A DNA stretch of 5,578 bases, taken from an uncultured Fidelibacterota bacterium. GTDB taxonomy: Bacteria; Marinisomatota; Marinisomatia; Marinisomatales; UBA1611. The notes under the pieces were generated by a model. That model saw only the letters and a program-made list of their open reading frames with translations, searched no databases and was not told the origin of the DNA. This document shows positions 1 through 5,578 of the stretch, one piece after another; position 1 is the first letter of the stretch, and each line of letters opens with the position of its first letter. The stretch covers positions 1 through 5,578 of the forward strand of contig CAJWPW010000094.1 of the NCBI GenBank assembly GCA_913045415.1, in the 5' to 3' direction. A program made the position numbers and the translations under genes.

Positions 1-939
1 GATTGGAATTCTGATTTCTTTCGATTCGGATATGGATCGTTTAAAACACCCTATTGTGTTTATGATATTGATTTTAAAACCCACAAAAAAACGCTCCGGA
101 AAAAGGAAGAAATTTTAGGCGGGTATGAATCTGAGAATTATGTTTCTGAGAGAATATGGGCACCAACGCATGACGGGAAAAAATTGGCTATTACATTATT
201 GTATAAAAAAGGGATTGATCTAAAAGGAAACAATCCCTGCTTTCTATGGGGATATGGCAGTTATGGTGCCACCTATGATCCCTGGTTTTCTTCAAATATT
301 TTCAGCCTTGTAGATCGCGGCATGGTCTATGCTCGTGCCCACATCCGTGGATCATCTTTTATGGGAAGAAAATGGTATTTAGATGGTAAACTGAAACAGA
401 AGAAAAATACATTTGAAGATTTTATTTCAGCAGGCCGGTTTTTAGCAGATGAAGGAATTACATCATCGGGAAAATTAGCAATTTATGGTGGAAGTGCTGG
501 TGGACTTTTGATTGGTGCCGTAATGAACATGGCACCGGGTCTTTGCGAAGTTGCCATCCCAAGCGTCCCTTTTGTGGACGTTATCAATACAATGTTGGAT
601 GAATCAATTCCACTGACCGTTAGTGAATTTGAAGAATGGGGGAATCCAAAAGAAAAAGATTATTATGATTATATGAAATCCTATTCGCCTTATGATAATG
701 TTGAGGCCAAGGCTTATCCCCATACATTGGTATTGGCAGGATATAATGATCCGCGAGTTCCATATTGGGAACCAGCAAAATGGACGGCAAAACTTCGCAA
801 CCTGAAAAAAGATGATAATGATCTATTGCTAAAAACCATTATGGGAGCGGGACACTTTTCATCATCAGGTCGTTTTGATTATTTAAAAGACGTGGCATTT
901 TATTATGCATTTATCCTAGACAAACTGGAGATTAATTAA
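1..939 (+). CDS. ptrB: Oligopeptidase B-type S9 serine peptidase, C-terminal part (5' end outside window)
   Basis: The frame is open from the first base and gives 312 residues, so this is the C-terminal portion of a protein that is usually about 680-700 residues; roughly 365 N-terminal residues, mostly the beta-propeller, are missing. Oligopeptidase B is normally a cytoplasmic serine peptidase that cuts short peptides after Arg or Lys. The alpha/beta-hydrolase domain is seen here: nucleophile Ser165 in GGSAGG, Asp250 in YNDPRVPYWEP and His285 in GAGHFSSSGRF. The spacings Ser+85 and Ser+120 equal those I recall for E. coli/Salmonella Ser532, Asp617 and His652. Glu209 and Glu211 in SEFEEWGNP match the two Glu residues reported to set P1 specificity for basic residues. 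The segment LDESIPLT also fits the family. Oddities: the usual RGGGE loop reads RGSSF, and the HGG following the catalytic His is HFS. The TTG at 184 is internal and not a real start. The stop codon overlaps the next gene's ATG by one base. The family call is very secure. Confidence 0.95.
   Translation, partial: DWNSDFFRFGYGSFKTPYCVYDIDFKTHKKTLRKKEEILGGYESENYVSERIWAPTHDGKKLAITLLYKKGIDLKGNNPCFLWGYGSYGATYDPWFSSNIFSLVDRGMVYARAHIRGSSFMGRKWYLDGKLKQKKNTFEDFISAGRFLADEGITSSGKLAIYGGSAGGLLIGAVMNMAPGLCEVAIPSVPFVDVINTMLDESIPLTVSEFEEWGNPKEKDYYDYMKSYSPYDNVEAKAYPHTLVLAGYNDPRVPYWEPAKWTAKLRNLKKDDNDLLLKTIMGAGHFSSSGRFDYLKDVAFYYAFILDKLEIN
927..930 (+). promoter_or_regulatory. Probable ribosome binding site of the aldehyde dehydrogenase gene
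   Basis: GGAG lies inside the last codons of the peptidase gene, 8 bases before the ATG at 939. It is the only good Shine-Dalgarno-like sequence ahead of a gene start in the window. With the TAATG stop/start overlap it supports 939 as the start and suggests translational coupling. It may be coincidental, since the same bases encode Leu-Glu of the peptidase. Confidence 0.5.
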
Positions 940-2309
940 TGGCATTAATATCTATCAATCCTGCTACCGGTGACGAAATAAAAGCCTATCCCAAACATTC
1001 GCCTGTGGAGATAGGATATATTCTTAACCAAGCATCACAGGCACAAAAAAACTGGTGTAATACTGATCTAGATTTTCGAATTTCATGTCTGGAACAGACT
1101 GCAGGAACCCTTCGGGATCGAGCAAAAGAATATGCGAAACTGATGGCCATGGAAATGGGAAAACCTTTATCCCAAGGATTGGGAGAAGTGGAAAAATGTG
1201 CATGGCTTTGCGAATATTATGCCGAAAAAGCAAAACCATATCTGGTAGACAAGGAAGTGGATATATCGGGTCAGAAAAGTCTTATTTCAATTCAACCCAT
1301 TGGATTGGTGCTGGGTATCATGCCATGGAATTTTCCATTCTGGCAGGTTTTTCGGTTTGCCATCCCAACTATAACAGCCGGGAATGGTGCCATCCTGAAA
1401 CATGCATCAAATGTCCAAGGGTGCGCAGCGGCCATTGAAAAATGTTTTATTGATTCAGGGTTCTTGGAAAATATTTTCCGAAACTTGGTCATTCCCGGGC
1501 AAGAAGTGGCAGATGTGATCAAAGATCCATCTATTGCTGCCGTTACCTTGACAGGGAGTACTCCAGCAGGAAAATCAGTGGCAGAAACAGCCGGTAGTGT
1601 ATTGAAAAAAACAGTCCTTGAATTAGGGGGAAGTGATCCATATGTAGTCTTGGAAGACGCAGACTTGGTTATAGCCACAGATGCGTGTGTAACAGGTCGA
1701 ACCCTGAATGCGGGCCAAAGTTGTATTGGTGCAAAAAGAATTATTGTCCATGAATCAGTTTATGATTCATTTCTAACCCATCTTGAAGAAAAGCTATCAA
1801 CAAAAATTATGGGCGACCCATTAGATGAAGTTGATATGGGTCCCATGGTTTCTGCCTCTGCTAGGGATGAAATTCATAATCAAGTGGAACGGGCAATTGA
1901 ATCGGGTGCTGATCTGCGTTTGGGTGGTCAGATGCCGGATGGACCTGGTTTTTATTATCCCATCACATTGCTAGTGGATGTCAAACCGGGTATGGCTGCT
2001 TTTGATGAAGAGATTTTTGGCCCAGTATTTTCAGTAATAAAAGCAAACGATGAAGCAGAAGCAATCTCTTTAGCTAACCAAACTGAGTTTGGTCTTGGTG
2101 CAGCAGTATTTACCCGAGATAAAATCAAAGGAGAAGAAATTGCTAAAAAGCACTTGGATGCAGGTTTATGTTTTGTAAATGATTTTGTAAAATCAGATCC
2201 AAGGTTACCCTTCGGCGGTATTAAACAATCTGGGTATGGAAGAGAATTGTCATCCATTGGTATGATGGAATTCGTGAACATTAAAACTGTTGTCGTGAAA
2301 AATGATTAA
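939..2309 (+). CDS. NAD(P)-dependent aldehyde dehydrogenase, short succinate-semialdehyde dehydrogenase type (Sad/GabD1-like)
   Basis: This complete 456-residue protein belongs to the aldehyde dehydrogenase superfamily. Members of the short SSADH group (E. coli Sad/YneI is about 460 residues) oxidise succinate semialdehyde and related aldehydes to the acid in the cytoplasm, feeding the TCA cycle from GABA or related amines. Visible motifs in order: the N-terminal NPATGD start of the oligomerising region; PWNFPFWQ with Asn131; cofactor-binding KHASN with Lys154; TGSTPAGK (205-212); LELGGSDPY with general base Glu228; AGQSC with catalytic Cys262; EEIFGP with Glu358; and PFGGIKQSGYGREL (424-436). 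The phrases KHASNV, ELGGSDP, CIGAKR and SGYGREL closely resemble Sad/GabD1. Ser157 sits where NAD-specific enzymes usually have Glu, so NADP use is possible, but the cofactor cannot be decided by eye. The gene overlaps the peptidase by one base and the next gene by eight. The superfamily call is certain; the exact substrate is inferred. Confidence 0.93.
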   Translation: MALISINPATGDEIKAYPKHSPVEIGYILNQASQAQKNWCNTDLDFRISCLEQTAGTLRDRAKEYAKLMAMEMGKPLSQGLGEVEKCAWLCEYYAEKAKPYLVDKEVDISGQKSLISIQPIGLVLGIMPWNFPFWQVFRFAIPTITAGNGAILKHASNVQGCAAAIEKCFIDSGFLENIFRNLVIPGQEVADVIKDPSIAAVTLTGSTPAGKSVAETAGSVLKKTVLELGGSDPYVVLEDADLVIATDACVTGRTLNAGQSCIGAKRIIVHESVYDSFLTHLEEKLSTKIMGDPLDEVDMGPMVSASARDEIHNQVERAIESGADLRLGGQMPDGPGFYYPITLLVDVKPGMAAFDEEIFGPVFSVIKANDEAEAISLANQTEFGLGAAVFTRDKIKGEEIAKKHLDAGLCFVNDFVKSDPRLPFGGIKQSGYGRELSSIGMMEFVNIKTVVVKND

Positions 2310-2841
2310 TCGTTGTAAACTTTCTATGATGCAAACCCGAATATTTATTTTAATATTATCATTATTGGCTGTTTTAACGGGCCAACAGAATCGCCTCTTC
2401 TGGGATGGGAATGATTGGAACAGGATCGCCAAGAATGTTGATTATCATCCAGAAACTACCCATCGGGTCAAAACAGCGTATCTTCACGGTGTATTAGATG
2501 GGCGACTTCATGGCTATTTAAAAACGTGGGCGAAAGATCAATTTTTAGCAGATGATGTATTTGGAGAAACCGTCGATTATCTTTCAACCCGTGAACTGAT
2601 CAAAAACCTGGATAATTTTTATGAGGATCCCATCAACGGATATATTCCAATTCCAGCGGCCATTGTGATTGCTAATATGTATGCGGAACGGGTGCCAATA
2701 CCTTTGATAGAAGACTATATTGAAAAGACCCGAAGGTGGATCAATGATCTAACCTTGGATCTGGATACATTAAACTACAGTAAACTATTAGAAGACAAAT
2801 TTATAAAGCACCACGAAAAACAATTTAATCGATCCGAATAA
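2302..2841 (+). CDS. Small exported helical protein of unknown function
   Basis: I do not recognise a characterised family. The 179-residue product begins with a charged stretch and a hydrophobic segment (residues 14-26, IFILILSLLAVLT) followed by GQQN, which reads as a signal peptide with cleavage near residue 27. The mature part looks helical: WDGNDWNRIAK (34-44), AYLHGVLDGRLHGYL (59-73), then LIKNLDNFYEDPINGYIPI (99-117) and a second helix pair with IEDYIEKTRRWI (136-147). The arrangement of a G(V)xDG helix followed by FYxDPxNxxIPIPAA loosely recalls Rap1a/Tai-type helical proteins, but this is only a pattern resemblance. Start choice is uncertain: ATG at 2302 overlaps the dehydrogenase stop by 8 bases, while ATGs at 2326 and 2329 give a shorter, more usual n-region; none has a clear Shine-Dalgarno sequence. 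It is probably the last gene of the operon. It overlaps the convergent gene by 17 bases. Confidence 0.8.
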   Translation: MINRCKLSMMQTRIFILILSLLAVLTGQQNRLFWDGNDWNRIAKNVDYHPETTHRVKTAYLHGVLDGRLHGYLKTWAKDQFLADDVFGETVDYLSTRELIKNLDNFYEDPINGYIPIPAAIVIANMYAERVPIPLIEDYIEKTRRWINDLTLDLDTLNYSKLLEDKFIKHHEKQFNRSE

Positions 2842-3223
2842 AACCAGCTTTGGGGTGCCAGGCGAATACTCGGCTCTCTCCGGCAAATTTCACTTTTGAA
2901 ATAGTAAACTTAAAAGTGGGGGGCTTGTTTCCTTCCAAGGGGTATGTGATTGTTTTTGTTGTTGAAAATCCGGTTTGGAGTACTGGTTCATAATTATAAA
3001 TTAAAACCATTCTCTCTTCACCAATAAATTCCTTTTCCCCAGAATATGTTGCCAAAAATCCTTCAAGATAATCTACAGGTCTTCCCACGTGGTTGATGAC
3101 TTCAACATTAACAAGGACCTTAGCATTATCAATGACTCGGGGCCGAATCTCAATAGTGAAAGGTACCTGATCTCCACCAAATAAAAAGCAGGTTAAATAA
3201 AGTAGAATGAATGGATGTTTCAT
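2825..3223 (-). CDS. Small exported beta-rich protein of unknown function
   Basis: The 132-residue product starts MKHPFILLYLTCFLFGG, a short positive n-region and a hydrophobic core (residues 5-15) typical of a signal peptide, with likely cleavage around residues 16-18. Cys12 is not in a good lipobox (preceded by YLT), so a lipoprotein is unlikely. The remainder alternates hydrophobic and polar residues with few helical stretches: FTIEIRPRV, KVLVNVEVINHVGRPVDYLE, ERMVLIYNYEPVL, FSTTKTITYPL and FKFTISKVKF. This pattern, especially 'N(x)VGRPVDYLEGFLATYSG', resembles a small Ig-like or FxLyD-like beta sandwich found in periplasmic or surface proteins, but no specific function can be assigned. 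The ATG at 3223 has no Shine-Dalgarno sequence. The gene stands alone on the minus strand: it diverges from the propeller gene, separated by 130 bases, and converges with the upstream operon. The signal peptide and the coherent beta pattern argue that it is a real gene and not a shadow frame. Confidence 0.75.
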   Translation of the reverse strand: MKHPFILLYLTCFLFGGDQVPFTIEIRPRVIDNAKVLVNVEVINHVGRPVDYLEGFLATYSGEKEFIGEERMVLIYNYEPVLQTGFSTTKTITYPLEGNKPPTFKFTISKVKFAGESRVFAWHPKAGFIRID

Positions 3224-3227
3224 TATA

Positions 3228-3239
3228 TCAAAATTGGGA
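3228..3239. repeat. Inverted repeat, left arm (TCAAAATTGGGA)
   Basis: This 12-base sequence is the exact reverse complement of 3346-3357. It lies 4 bases upstream of the ATG of the minus-strand gene. The two arms bracket the divergent intergenic region and could be sites for a common regulator, duplicated promoter elements or chance in AT-rich DNA. Confidence 0.55.
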
Positions 3240-3258
3240 AAAAAAATTGTAAGACAAA
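3229..3258 (-). promoter_or_regulatory. Weak candidate Bacteroidota-type promoter for the minus-strand gene
   Basis: Reading the minus strand, TTTG (3258-3255) is followed after 18 bases by CAATTTTG (3236-3229), one base away from the Bacteroidota -7 element TAnnTTTG; the usual spacing to the upstream TTG element is about 19-21 bases. The ATG begins six bases after the element, which would make the mRNA leaderless or nearly so. The DNA is AT-rich and such matches occur by chance, so this is a low-confidence call. Confidence 0.2.
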
Positions 3259-3260
3259 AG

Positions 3261-3282
3261 AGAAAGGTTTTGAAACCTTTTT
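3261..3282. terminator. Weak hairpin with T-run; possible terminator or operator dyad
   Basis: AAAGGTTT (3263-3270) and AAACCTTT (3273-3280) form a near-perfect dyad that can extend to 10 pairs in RNA with one G-U pair; a realistic loop is UUGA with a 7-pair core. The plus strand continues with a run of T to 3282, and the minus strand follows with a T-rich CTCTTTTG. With only two G-C pairs in the stem it is a weak terminator. On the plus strand it could stop transcripts reading from the upstream operon through the minus-strand gene, keeping them out of the propeller gene. It could equally be a protein-binding palindrome between the divergent genes. Confidence 0.35.
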
Positions 3283-3345
3283 ATCAGCAGAAAAGTATAA
3301 AGTAGATTCCTGAACTATAAAATCATCGATAATCTAATTTTCATA

Positions 3346-3357
3346 TCCCAATTTTGA
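3346..3357. repeat. Inverted repeat, right arm (TCCCAATTTTGA)
   Basis: This is the partner of 3228-3239. It contains the TTG at 3354 that is the best available start of the propeller gene. Read in each gene's own direction, the same 12 bases occur at the start of both divergent genes, in the same orientation relative to transcription. Confidence 0.55.
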
Positions 3358-5578
3358 ATCGAATAATTACAATTCTTCAAGTGCTATTTTTGTCGATAGG
3401 CTATTCCCAAGTTCGTATAGATGACTGGAAAGCACTTACATCTCCTTTGAATATTCGAGACTTAACAAATTTGGATAACGAATTATTTGCCGCAACAGAG
3501 GGGGGTATTTTCCATATTAAGGACCAAGTTTATGAAACTTACACCACTGTTGATGGATTATTGGGCGTAGATCTGGCTGCAATCGACCATGACCATAATT
3601 CTAATATTTGGATCGGTGGAAATGTGCCGTTTGGATTCTTGCAGGTTTATGATCCGAAAGAAAATAAATCTATTATCAGTTTTGATTTTGATCTAACCGG
3701 TATATTAGATATTCAAGTTTTAGATTCTTTGGCATTCGTTCTATTTCAGGATGGCCAAGACTTTGGTATTATGAAATTTCTTTACAATGATGGATGGGAA
3801 TATCGTGATAGTTTTAGAAACTTTCCTGAGGCAGCTGGTTCTGTAAACTGTTTTTTGGCAAATGATTCGACTTTATTTATTGGAACAAATTATGGGATTT
3901 ATTTGGGTAACCTATCTGAGAATTTGAAAGATCCCAATAGGTGGCAGGCAATTGATGATGCCATGGACTTTGAAGTGACTTCAGCAACATTTAATGATTC
4001 ATTCATAGCTTTCTCTTCCAAAACCAGTTTGTATGAATTATCGATTCTATCTGGGAATTGGGAGGCCATCACTTTTTCATACTCCTTTTCTAACATTAGT
4101 GAAATTATTGTGAGTGAAAACGTTTATTGGATCATAGATCAGAAGAAACTGTATCGAAAATCAAATGTGGGTGACGCTCTATTAGAAAATCGATATTGGT
4201 TATCGGGCATGACAAGAGTTAACAATCAAATGATTGTGGGTGCACGTAATGGGTTATTATTTATTGAAAACCTGGATAATGGGAATGAGATGGTTACACG
4301 GTTTCTCCCAAATGCACCCGTAACCAGTGGATTTTCTGCTATAACAGTTTTAGATGACGGACGATTGGTGGGCGGAAGTGCCCACGGAATTTCCATTTAT
4401 AGCGATGAAGGCTGGCGGAATATTCTTGAAATAAAAACGATCAATACTGATACAATTCATTCAAATTATGATTATTCACATTTCATAGCTGATACCATAC
4501 CACATGATTTTGGTGGATTTATTGCCGATCTTGAACAAGGGCCGGATGGATTGCTTTATTGTGCAATTCGGGGTTCCTATGTAACAAGAACTAATCCTAA
4601 TCGTACCAGTGGTGGCGTCATTATTCTGGATGTTGACGATCCATCAAATATTACACTCATTGATACAACATATTTGAGTTTTCATACCACTCAATCCAAC
4701 TCGGAACCTTACATGGTTGTATTGGATATAGAGTTTGATCTTGATAATAATATGTGGGTAGCGAATCCTTATTGTATCAATGGAAATATGCCAATACATG
4801 TTCGGTCACTAATTGGCGATTGGAAACATTATGGCTCCTACGAAACATCATTGAGAATTAGCCAATCACCCGGGTCACTTGCGATTGATTCCTGGAACCG
4901 AGTATGGTATTCGGCATTCCAGGCGGAAGAAGCCAATCTTGGGATCTATCCGAATGGAGGAATCTTTATGTTGGGTTATGAAGGGAATCCTGTTAATCCG
5001 AGTGGTTTTTCGTGGAAAAAGGTTCAAGATAATGGAACTGTATGGTCTCTGGGAATGGGTACTAATGATCGAATTTATTATTTAACAGCATCAGGGTTAA
5101 ATTATTTTGACATAACAAATTCAACCAATCCTGTTTTGCGAGAAAATGCATTTTCCTATTTTCCTAATATTTCATTTGGAAATGGAGCTGAAATAAAAAT
5201 AGATCCGCACGGAAATGTGTGGGCACATTCGCCCTCTCAAGGAATACACATTTTATTGGAGAATACTACCTATTGGCCGGATATTAATGGCCTACGTGCT
5301 GACAATAGTCCACTTTTGTCTGATGAAATTACAGATATTGCATTTGACGAAAAACGAAGTTTGGCTTATATCGCTACGAGCAAAGGAGTCAATATTCTCC
5401 GCATCCCCTTTGGGGAAAAAAAGAAGGATTATTCTGATATGAAAGTATTTCCGAGCCCCTTTTATATTCCTTCAGTAAACCCCATGAAAGTGGATGGTTT
5501 ACCACTTGAATCATCCATGATGGTCATGACTTTGGATGGGAAAGTGGTGCGACATGTACCCAGTCGTGGAATCAGTAT
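3354..5578 (+). CDS. Secreted beta-propeller protein with T9SS-type C-terminal domain, possibly PorZ-like (3' end outside window)
   Basis: One frame runs without a stop from 3333 to the window end. From TTG at 3354 it gives 741 complete codons. The start fits a signal peptide: Asn-Arg, a hydrophobic core (residues 4-15), then GYS before Gln19, a cleavage site typical of Bacteroidota-like exported proteins. The mature part has recurring propeller-blade strands: LFAATEGGIF (44-53), NIWIGG (84-89), LFIGTNYGIY (174-183), MIVGARNGLL (293-302), LVGGSAHGIS (338-347), NMWVANP (around 468), VWYSAF (around 518), IYYLTASGLNYF (574-585), NVWAHSPSQGI (around 623) and LAYIATSKGVNIL (670-682). These resemble two-component regulator propeller (Reg_prop) blades and the N-terminal propeller of PorZ, a T9SS attachment protein. 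From residue 697, KVFPSPFYIPS, then NPMKVDGLP and MTLDGKVVRHV match the beginning of T9SS type A sorting or FlgD-like domains; roughly 40 more residues are expected beyond the window. It could instead be another secreted propeller protein. No ATG occurs near the signal peptide. Confidence 0.85.
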   Translation, partial: MNRIITILQVLFLSIGYSQVRIDDWKALTSPLNIRDLTNLDNELFAATEGGIFHIKDQVYETYTTVDGLLGVDLAAIDHDHNSNIWIGGNVPFGFLQVYDPKENKSIISFDFDLTGILDIQVLDSLAFVLFQDGQDFGIMKFLYNDGWEYRDSFRNFPEAAGSVNCFLANDSTLFIGTNYGIYLGNLSENLKDPNRWQAIDDAMDFEVTSATFNDSFIAFSSKTSLYELSILSGNWEAITFSYSFSNISEIIVSENVYWIIDQKKLYRKSNVGDALLENRYWLSGMTRVNNQMIVGARNGLLFIENLDNGNEMVTRFLPNAPVTSGFSAITVLDDGRLVGGSAHGISIYSDEGWRNILEIKTINTDTIHSNYDYSHFIADTIPHDFGGFIADLEQGPDGLLYCAIRGSYVTRTNPNRTSGGVIILDVDDPSNITLIDTTYLSFHTTQSNSEPYMVVLDIEFDLDNNMWVANPYCINGNMPIHVRSLIGDWKHYGSYETSLRISQSPGSLAIDSWNRVWYSAFQAEEANLGIYPNGGIFMLGYEGNPVNPSGFSWKKVQDNGTVWSLGMGTNDRIYYLTASGLNYFDITNSTNPVLRENAFSYFPNISFGNGAEIKIDPHGNVWAHSPSQGIHILLENTTYWPDINGLRADNSPLLSDEITDIAFDEKRSLAYIATSKGVNILRIPFGEKKKDYSDMKVFPSPFYIPSVNPMKVDGLPLESSMMVMTLDGKVVRHVPSRGIS

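Noticed and set aside
184..939. TTG at 184 as the start of the peptidase gene
   Set aside because: The frame continues upstream to base 1 with clear oligopeptidase B sequence (VYDIDFKT, GGYESENYVSERIWAP), so the TTG is internal.
1024..2281. Other open frames on both strands inside the dehydrogenase gene
   Set aside because: They lie wholly within a confidently identified gene, show no domain motifs, and their products look like out-of-frame translations.
2250..2432. Minus-strand frame across the dehydrogenase/small-protein junction
   Set aside because: It is short, has no recognisable motif and overlaps two better supported plus-strand genes.
3222..3227. TATAAT on the minus strand overlapping the ATG of the minus-strand gene as a -10 box
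   Set aside because: A -10 at this place would put the transcription start inside the gene, downstream of the ATG.
3296..3333. TATAAA and GATAAT hexamers upstream of the propeller gene as sigma70 -10 boxes
   Set aside because: No acceptable -35 hexamer lies at 16-18 bases upstream of any of them, and such hexamers are expected by chance in this AT-rich stretch.
3381..3410. GTG at 3381 as the start of the propeller gene
   Set aside because: It would leave only about nine residues before the apparent cleavage site, too short for a signal peptide and lacking a positive charge.
3899..5442. Short frames at 3899-4096 (minus), 4879-5085 and 5215-5442 (plus) inside the propeller gene
   Set aside because: The long propeller frame is uninterrupted here with repeated blade motifs, so these are shadows.
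1..5578. tRNA, rRNA, CRISPR array, insertion sequence, riboswitch or defence system
   Set aside because: No cloverleaf-like segment, regularly spaced repeat, transposase-like protein or paired terminal repeats with target duplication were seen; nearly all the window is ordinary coding sequence.

Overview
The window looks like a piece of a moderately AT-rich bacterial genome, most likely from the Fibrobacterota-Chlorobiota-Bacteroidota side of the tree (a Marinimicrobia/SAR406-like or Bacteroidota-like organism). This is an inference from three things: exported proteins whose predicted signal peptides end before Gln, scarce Shine-Dalgarno sequences, and a large secreted beta-propeller protein with a C-terminal domain resembling type IX secretion (T9SS) sorting domains. 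No taxonomic marker gene is present, so the placement is tentative.

Layout. (1) Positions 1-939, + strand: the C-terminal 312 residues of an oligopeptidase B-type S9 serine peptidase, with its 5' end outside the window. (2) Positions 939-2309, + strand: a complete NAD(P)-dependent aldehyde dehydrogenase of the short succinate-semialdehyde dehydrogenase type (Sad/GabD1-like). Its ATG shares one base with the peptidase stop codon. (3) Positions 2302-2841, + strand: a small, probably exported, mainly helical protein of unknown function that overlaps the dehydrogenase end by 8 bases. These three genes are packed like one transcription unit. (4) Positions 2825-3223, - strand: a small exported beta-rich protein of unknown function, converging on gene 3 with a 17-base overlap. 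(5) A 130-base divergent intergenic region containing a weak hairpin and a perfect 12-base inverted repeat whose arms lie next to the two divergent gene starts. (6) From about 3354 to the window end, + strand: an uninterrupted frame of at least 741 codons for a secreted beta-propeller protein, possibly PorZ-like, whose C-terminal sorting-type domain is cut by the window edge. It has no ATG near its apparent signal peptide.

How the genes may work together. The peptidase and dehydrogenase would be a cytoplasmic catabolic pair (cleavage of peptides after basic residues; oxidation of a semialdehyde to a carboxylate), but a shared pathway is only suggested by the tight spacing. Genes 3, 4 and 5 all carry predicted export signals and belong to the cell envelope or exterior. 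I found no RNA gene, mobile element, CRISPR array or defence system, and no convincing evidence for an undescribed multi-gene system. The most unusual points are the two unassigned exported proteins, the start and upstream region of the propeller gene, and the inverted repeat in the divergent intergenic region.
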